Origin: Sympetrum striolatum
Lineage: Eukaryota > Arthropoda > Insecta > Odonata > Libellulidae
Direction: 5' to 3'
Assembly: GCA_947579665.1 (NCBI GenBank)
Contig: OX388343.1
Coordinates: 101,375,657-101,439,656, forward strand
Length of the DNA stretch: 64,000 nt
The position numbers were made by a program, and so were the translations under genes. The notes under the pieces were generated by a model, which saw only the letters and a list, made by a program, of their open reading frames with translations, ran no database searches and was not told the origin of the DNA. This document shows positions 58,292 to 64,000 of this stretch, one piece after another; within the stretch, counting starts at the first letter, position 1, and each line of letters starts with the position of its first letter.

Positions 58292-58400
58292 CATTTCGGT
58301 GAAAAAATTTATTTTCGATGCTTTTCTTCATACCTTTGCAAATTTCGATGCTTTTTTCGATCATATCTTTGCAAATTCACGAAAAGTAAGGCAAAAAAAA
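58292..58400 (+). repeat. AT-rich satellite, last forward monomers before the inversion
   Basis: One compressed forward monomer (TTTGCAAATTTCGATGC fuses two monomer parts) ending in AAGGCAAAAAAAAGG, after which the satellite reads in the opposite orientation. Confidence 0.8.
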
Positions 58401-59594
58401 GGACATGATCGAAAAAAAGCATCGAAAACGGATAATTTCACCTAAATATCAATCTTTTTCCTCTATTTTGCCCTAATTTCTGGTTATTTTGCTAGGATAT
58501 GATCGAATTAAGCATTGAAAACGGATAATTTCACCAAATTCTTAATCTTTCTCCACTATTCTTCCTTAGTTTTCTTGATTTTGCAAAGATATTGCTGCGC
58601 CCAACGTTATTTCATGGAAATGCCGCGAACTATTATAAATACGCGACGCGGCAGTTACTAAGGACAATGTAACTATGTTGAGAGACAATGTTGAGAGCCT
58701 CTCAATTAAGACCATTTCTCCGTACGGAACACTTACATTGTGGCACAACTCATCGAGTGCTTGGGACGCGTTCCACTTCGAGAGAGAGGAGTGACCCGTG
58801 CACGCTGAAGAGATCATGCGGAGAGAAAAAATAGATAAACAGTTGGAGTTGTGTTTGGTGTTGAGCGTGTTGACGAAGAAAAGTTTCTGTATTGATTAAG
58901 ATCGGGAATAAAGTGTTATTTTTCGGATTACGAGAGTTGAGTAAATTATCCCGAACCCCACGGCTCGTAACAATATGATGGAAAAAAGTATCGAAGACGA
59001 ATAAATTTAATGAAATTTCAATCTCTTTTCGTCTATTTTGCCTTACTTTTCTGGATTTTGCCAAAATTTGATCGAAAAAAGCATCAAAAACGGATAATTT
59101 CACTGAAATTTCAATCTTTTTCCTCTATTTTGCCCTAATTTTTGGTTATTTTGCCAGGATATGATCGAATTAAGCATCGAATACGGATAATTTCACCAAA
59201 TTCTTAATCTTTCTCCACTATTCTTCCTTAGTTATCGTGATTTTGCCAAGATATGGTCGACAAAAGCATTAAAAATTAAAATTTCACCGAAATTTCCTTC
59301 CTTTTACCTCTCTTTTGCCTTGTTTTTTGTGATTTTGCCAAGATATGATCGAGAAAAGCATCAAAAAGTGTTAATTTCACCAAGATTTCAATCTTTAAAA
59401 TTTATTTTGCCTTACTTTTCTTGATTTTGCCAAGATATGATTGTAAAAAGCATCGAAAACGCATAATTTTGCCGAAATTTTAATCTTTTTTCGTCTTTTT
59501 TGCCTTACTTTTCGTGATTTTGTCATGATATGGTGGAAAAAGCATCGAAAACGGATAATTACACTGAAATCAATCTTTTTCCTCTTTTTCCTCT
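58401..59594 (-). repeat. Inverted island of ~93-bp satellite
   Basis: From GGACATGATCG at 58,401 the monomers read as the reverse complement (AAGCATCGAAAACGGATAATT, TTTTGCCAAGATATGATCG). Forward orientation returns at GATCATATCTTGG (59,596). The monomers are more diverged than in the main arrays. The island hosts the solo LTR at 58,593-58,972. Confidence 0.88.
58593..58972 (+). mobile_element. Solo LTR of an LTR retrotransposon (380 bp, ATAT target duplication)
   Basis: A 380-bp non-satellite segment begins TGCTGCGCCCAACG and ends GGCTCGTAACA, so it has TG...CA ends. It is flanked by ATAT on both sides (58,589-58,592 and 58,973-58,976), and the empty satellite site reads AAGATATGATCG with one ATAT. 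A TATA-like TATAAAT (58,634-58,640) and a polyadenylation signal AATAAA (58,907-58,912) lie in the expected order on the plus strand. No gag or pol is present, so recombination between two LTRs has removed the interior. A Ty3/Gypsy-type or related superfamily is possible but the LTR alone does not decide it. Confidence 0.82.
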
Positions 59595-60010
59595 AGATCA
59601 TATCTTGGAAAAATCACGAAAAATAGGAAAAATAGAAAAAAAATATTGACATTTAGGTGAAATTCTTTATTTTCGATGCTTTTTTCGATCATATCCTGGA
59701 AATATCACGAAAAGTAAGGCAAAATAGAAAAAAAATATTGACATTTAGGTGAAATTAACCGTTATGGAAGCTATTTTTGACCATATTTTGACCAAATCAC
59801 GCAAAGTAAGGCAAAAGAGACGAAAAAGAGAAGAAAAAAATGAAATTTCGGGGAAATTAATAGTGTTTGATGCTTTTTTCGATAATATCTTGGCAAAATC
59901 ACGAATACTAACGCAAAATAGAGGAAAAAGATACAAATTTTGGTGAAATTATCCACTTTCGATGCTTTTTTCGATCCTATCTTGGCAGAATCAGGAAAGG
60001 TAAGGCAATA
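59595..60010 (+). repeat. Diverged forward ~93-bp satellite, right edge
   Basis: The last few forward monomers, with many substitutions (GACATTTAGGTGAAATTC, GGAAGCTATTTTTGACC) and an AGACGAAAAAGAGAAG insertion. Similarity to the standard monomer fades around 60,010. Confidence 0.8.
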
Positions 60011-60730
60011 TAGAGGACAAAGATTGAAAACGTAAAATTTCGAGATTGCGAGATCGAGAGAGTGAAATATCCATTATCACCACTTTTTTCCGAAAAAAAT
60101 TTAAAAATTACAATTTTCAATCAAAATATAGAAAGATTTTAATTAGAAAAATTTCGATATAATTCCCATTTACCGCTGATTTTTCCGTAAATTGCTAAAA
60201 GAAGCTTCTTTTTTGTTGAAACTTATGCGACGATCTCTCTTAGTTCTTCAAAACGAGTCTAACCTCGACTAGGTTTTTCCGAGCTTTAGGCAAAATATAG
60301 CCAAAAACTAAAATATTTCAAAAAAGAATTTCTTGTTCGCCATCATTTTCGAAATTTGCTTTTAAAACAGGAATTTTTGTTCAAAATATGGAAATATCTC
60401 GCTTTCATCTTCAACATATGACAAGAAATGTATATAATATGTCCTCGAATTTTAGGCAAAATATTGCCAAAAAACAAACATTTCGAAAAAAATGCCCCGT
60501 TATTCCCGATTTTTCCTTTATTTGCTTGTTAAAGTTGACGTTTTGTTCAAACTATGGAATGACTTTGCTTTGATCTACAAATCGAGTGCTAATAAGGCTA
60601 CGTTTTCTCGAATTTCAGAAAAATGCAGCAAAAATAACAAAATTTTCCATAAAATGCCCATTTATCGCCGATTTTTCCGTAATTTGTTTATGAAAGTGAA
60701 CTTCTTGATCATAATAAGGATTAATCATCA
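60010..60730. repeat. Degenerate ~164-bp satellite, forward arm
   Basis: Related blocks around GATTTTTCCGTAAATTTGC-like phrases start near 60,178, 60,343, 60,508 and 60,670 (steps of 165, 165 and 162 bp), each followed by a GTTCAAAATATGG-like or GCAAAATATTGCC-like block. Monomers are strongly diverged. Reverse-complement relatives lie at 61,700-62,340. Confidence 0.65.
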
Positions 60731-60741
60731 ACAACTTCATC

Positions 60742-60905
60742 AACCCTACAAGCCGCCGTTTGGTGTGTGGCCGGGGGTGTAAACACCAGTTGAATCTAAA
60801 CTACTTTCTAATCGGTTATTGTCGCGTTTCGGTCGCGGAAAGATTGAATTTTTAAAACGATTCGTCCTAGCATCTATTTCTTTAAACTTACGTTCATTAT
60901 CGGAT
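60742..60905 (-). mobile_element. Decayed 3' end of a CR1-like element (minus strand)
   Basis: The plus strand reads AACCCTACAAGCCGCC, then GTGTGGCCGGGGGTGTAAAC. The reverse complement of the intact element's 3' UTR reads AACCCTGCAATCCGCC, then GCGTGGCAGGGGGTGTAAG. Further right, the minus-strand translation gives ARTNRFKNSIFPRPKRDNN, which lines up with ARTDSYFWSFFPRSIREAN at the C-terminus of ORF2. Upstream of that the frame is broken by stops. The tail adjoining 60,742 differs from the intact element's. This is an old relative and not a recent copy. The left and right limits are approximate. Confidence 0.65.
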
Positions 60906-61024
60906 TACCGATTGTATCTTCCGAAAATTTAGTTTTCCTGAATTTATTTAGGAATCGCAGCATTGCCTCCAACCTACGACTGAGAGCATTTTTGTAACGA
61001 TTTCTTTTTATCATTCCGATTCCT
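60906..61024. other. Unassigned spacer
   Basis: About 120 bp between the CR1-like relic and module 15. It may include further decayed ORF2 sequence, but I cannot align it. No gene or motif is supported. Confidence 0.4.
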
Positions 61025-61572
61025 GATAAAAACGTATCAATTTACGCCGCACTTTCTCGAGTTATAGTCTAATTCCCGAGGTGAACGGCATGATGTGAAA
61101 GACCAGAGGTCACCAACTAAGACCTAAAGACAACGACCCGATGTGAAGAACCCGATATAGATGACCCGAGATCGTTAATCCAAGGTCGATGAAATTAGAT
61201 CGATGACTCGAGCCCGACGATCCAAGCCCGATGACCCGAGGCCGATTACCCGAGGCTTATGACCCGAGGTCGATGACCGGAGGTCAATGACCCGAGATCG
61301 ATGACCCGAGGTCGATGACCCGAGGGCGATTACCCGAGGGCGATGACCCGAGGGCGATGACCTGAGGTCGATGACCCGTGGTGGATGACCGGTGGTCGAT
61401 GACCTGGAGGTCGATTCCGGAATGTCGGCTCCGGTAGTTCGACGCTGGGAGGTTAGCTCCGGGATTTTAACTCCGGGAGGTCGACTCCGGCATATCGACT
61501 CCGGGAGGTCGACTCTGGGAGGCCGACTCCTGGAGGTCGACTGAGGGAGGTCGAATCCGGAAGGTCGACTGA
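61025..61572 (+). repeat. Composite minisatellite module 15, decayed
   Basis: The left linker is recognisable but diverged (ATAAAAACGTATCAATTTACG, GGTGAACGGCATGATGTG). B1 is short, with an exact AGGTCAATGACCC at 61,281-61,293. The usual transition is replaced by GACCCGTGGTGGATGACCGG (about 61,374). B2 has only about ten irregular units, and no right linker is found. It is not embedded in 93-bp satellite but between arms of the ~164-bp family. Confidence 0.8.
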
Positions 61573-61700
61573 ACCAGCTCGTTGGCACCTTTTCCTTAAA
61601 TTCGGGTCCTTAACCTCAGGTCATATAATCCATTTCTTCGACCGTTGGTCTTTGATATCAGATTTGATTTCCACCTAACAGAAGTAAATTGCCGGTGGTA
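61573..61700. other. Unassigned spacer with a small hairpin
   Basis: About 130 bp of sequence I do not recognise. At its end TTGCCG (61,689-61,694) and CGGCAA (61,703-61,708) form a perfect 6-bp inverted repeat with an 8-base loop. No T-run follows and no function is claimed. Confidence 0.4.
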
Positions 61701-62340
61701 AACGGCAAAAGGTTAATTTTTTGCAGAACTTCCAAGAAACTGATTTTCGAAAACATTCCATCTTTATCCATAATTTGCCGTATTAAATGAATTTTTTTCA
61801 TTTTTTAAAGTCCTTCGTTAAGATTTTTGGAAAAGAGACCAAATTCTAGTAGATTTTTATGAATTCTAGTGAAATGCATCCAAAAAACGGAATATCTTCG
61901 GAAAATGATAAGTTTTTGCAGATTTTTGCTTAAAATACTGAAGAATTGAACATTGGTTTTAAATTTGGGAGACACTCGTCATGATCTTCAATACATGTCG
62001 ATAAATTGGATCGTGCTCCCGCTGTGTCGAATTTTATGCGTTTCTGGCAGTATTTTGCTTACAATTCGAGAAAATCAGTCAATGTTAGACTCGTTTTGAT
62101 CATCTTTTCGAGAAATTTCCATATTTTGAACAAAAATTCCACTTCCTCTAGCAAATTACGGAAAATAGCCGAACATGAGCAATTTTCAGAAATGTTTCGG
62201 ATTTTTTGAATGTATAATCCCATAAATTGGAGAATATCAAGCCAAATTTTGACTTGGTTTTAGGTTCTTGTCGTGCTTTTTTCATTAATTGTAAAAATAG
62301 GCCACTATTATTTGCAAATTATGGAACAATCGAAATTATT
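61700..62340 (-). repeat. Degenerate ~164-bp satellite, inverted arm
   Basis: Reverse-complement relatives of 60,010-60,730. The clearest pair is GGAATTTTTGTTCAAAATAT at 60,370 and its reverse complement ATATTTTGAACAAAAATTCC at 62,121-62,140. Reading frames here are short and not supported as genes. Confidence 0.6.
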
Positions 62341-64000
62341 GTGTAAATGTCAATTTCTTACCATTATTTTGCTTGATTATCGAGTAAACTAAGACAAAAT
62401 TGTACCCGTTTTGTAAAACCCGACGTGAAGTATCAACATATTGTACTGAAACGTCTTCTTATACGAAAACGTTCGAAAAAATTGACCGAAAGCTGAGAAA
62501 TTTAGTGTTAATATCAATCTCATGCCATTATTATGCTTCTTTTTCGAGTAAACTAAGACGAAATTGTACTCGTTTTGAAAAACTCAACGGGAAGTATCAA
62601 AATATTGAACTTAAAACGTCTCTATCACCGGAGAAGCTCGAAAATAGCATAGAAAACGGATCATTAAGGTGACATTTTTAGTTTTTACCTTAATTTTCCT
62701 TGTGTTTCGAGTAAACGTAGTCGGCTTTGTACTCATATTGAAGAACATAAAGTGAAGTATTAAAATATTGCACTAAAAGGGCTTTTTCTCCGGAACGGTT
62801 CCGAAAAATCATCGAAAACTGAGAATTTTAGCGTAATATTCCGTTTCTTGACTTTATTTTTCTTTTTTTTCGAGTAAACGAAGTCAATTCGATACGAGTT
62901 CAATACACTCGTATTGAAGAACACCTAGAAAAATGCAAAATATTGAACTGAATCTTCTTTTTCTCCAGAAAAATTAACCGAAAGCTGAGAATTTTAGTTT
63001 TTATATCAATTCTTGCCATTATTATGCTTCTTTTTCGGGTAAACTAAGACGAAATTATACTCGTTTTAAAAAACCCAACGAGATGTTTTAAAATATTGAA
63101 CTAAAAGGGTTTTTTCTCGGGAAAGGTACCAAGAAATCATCGAAAACTGAGAATTTTAGCATAATATTCCGTTATTTGTCGTTATTTTTTGTTTTTCTAG
63201 TAAACGCAGTCAAATATGCACTCGTTTTGAAGAACATAATCCCAAAATATTGAACTGAATCTTCTTTTTCTACAGAAAAGTTTGAAAAAATCATCGAAAA
63301 CTGAGAATTCTAGCAAAATTATCAGTTTTTTGCTTTAATTCGTTTGTTTTTTGAGTAATCCTAGTTGAGCTTGTATTAGTTTTAGGAGAACTATAAGAGT
63401 AGTTTCAGAATAATGAACTACAACCCCTTTTTCTCTGGAAAATATCGAAAAAAAATCCAAACAAGAATTTTAGCGAAATTTTCGGTTTTTTTGGCTTTAT
63501 TTTTATTGTTTTGCGAGTGAACCTATTCGATTTTGTACTCGTCCTTAATTATTCAGATAGAACTGTCAATATATTGAACTAAATCGTCTTGTTACACGAA
63601 AAAGTCATCGAAAACTGAATAATATTAACGACTTTTGGCGCTATTTTGCTTGTTTTTCAAGTAATCCTTGTCCAATTTGTACTTATTTTGAAGAACTCAA
63701 AGAGAAATATCAGAATATTGACATAAAACGTCTTTTTCTCCGGAAAAGTTCGAAAAAAGTAACCGAAAACAGAATTTTAAGGGAATTACCAATTTCTTGC
63801 CTTCATTTTGTTTGTTTTTCGCGTAAACGTAGACGAAATTGTACTCGTTTAGAAAATCTCAAGGAGAATTATCAAAATGTTGAATTTAAGCGTCTTTTCC
63901 CCGGAAAAGTTCGAAAAAACCATCAAAAACTGAGAACTTTATCGAAATATTCAGTCTTTTGTCTTTGATTTGATTGTTTTTTCAGTAATCCTAGCTGATT
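62340..64000. repeat. Degenerate ~163-bp satellite, to the window end
   Basis: A TTTTTCGAGTAAAC-like landmark occurs at 62,381, 62,545, 62,708, 62,871, 63,036, 63,197, 63,352, 63,514, 63,658, 63,820 and 63,982. Steps are mostly 161-165 bp, with two shortened units of 155 and 144 bp. Other conserved blocks are TTGTACTCGTTTTGAAGAAC, TATTGAACTAAA and TTTTTCTCCGGAAAAGTTCG. Identity between neighbours is low, so the array is old. It runs off the window. Confidence 0.8.

Noticed and set aside
60388..60782. Open frames of 60-100 codons at 60,388-60,782 and 62,006-62,672
   Set aside because: They lie in the degenerate ~163-bp satellite, are AT-rich, match no domain I recognise, and have counterparts of similar length in other frames. 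Chance frames are sufficient.
61689..61708. Perfect 6-bp hairpin TTGCCG/CGGCAA as a terminator or small RNA
   Set aside because: There is no T-run after it, no nearby gene, and a 6-bp inverted repeat is expected by chance in a window of this size.

Overview
The window is eukaryotic, AT-rich, repeat-dominated DNA with no recognisable host gene, tRNA, rRNA or CRISPR array. The mobile elements (a CR1-like non-LTR retrotransposon with an esterase-type ORF1, a pair of Helitron-like elements, a solo LTR) and the multi-layered satellite organisation fit arthropod, probably insect, heterochromatin. That taxonomic guess is an inference of modest confidence.

Three repeat families make up most of the window. 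(1) An AT-rich satellite with a 92-94 bp monomer fills most of 1-60,010. Its A/T tracts are spaced about one helical turn apart. (2) Composite GC-richer modules of about 0.55-1.3 kb, fifteen in all, interrupt it. Each full module has a left linker, a 14-bp minisatellite (B1, core AGGTCGATGACCCG, often AGGTCAATGACCCG), a fixed transition, a second 14-bp minisatellite (B2, core AGGTCGACTCCGGG) and a right linker. Eight very short remnants keep only the right end. (3) A degenerate ~163-bp satellite lies at 60,010-60,730 and 61,700-64,000. It is related to the 93-bp satellite in reverse orientation. Satellite plus module together form higher-order repeats: about 3.96 kb (three full copies and a partial one, 12.36-25.3 kb), 2,581 bp (two apparently identical copies, 39.54-44.70 kb), about 1.0 kb (34.4-36.3 kb), about 1.5 kb (49.75-52 kb) and 369 bp (3.79-4.90 kb).

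Insertions into this background: a 5'-truncated CR1-like element at about 7,413-10,944 with a fragment of ORF1 (SGNH/GDSL-type esterase) and an uninterrupted ORF2 (endonuclease plus reverse transcriptase); two head-to-tail Helitron-like non-autonomous elements at 46,151-49,045; a 380-bp solo LTR with a 4-bp target duplication at 58,593-58,972 inside an inverted satellite island; and a decayed minus-strand CR1-like 3' end near 60,742-60,905.

The strongest observations are: a UUUUUUA slippery heptamer in the correct phase ten bases before the end of the CR1 ORF1, with an ORF2 frame that has no AUG before the endonuclease core; phased A/T tracts in the 93-bp satellite; dense palindromes in B1 that match the ecdysone-receptor PAL1 consensus; and relics that link the three repeat families. 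The many open frames on both strands inside the minisatellites follow from the 14-bp period and are not genes.
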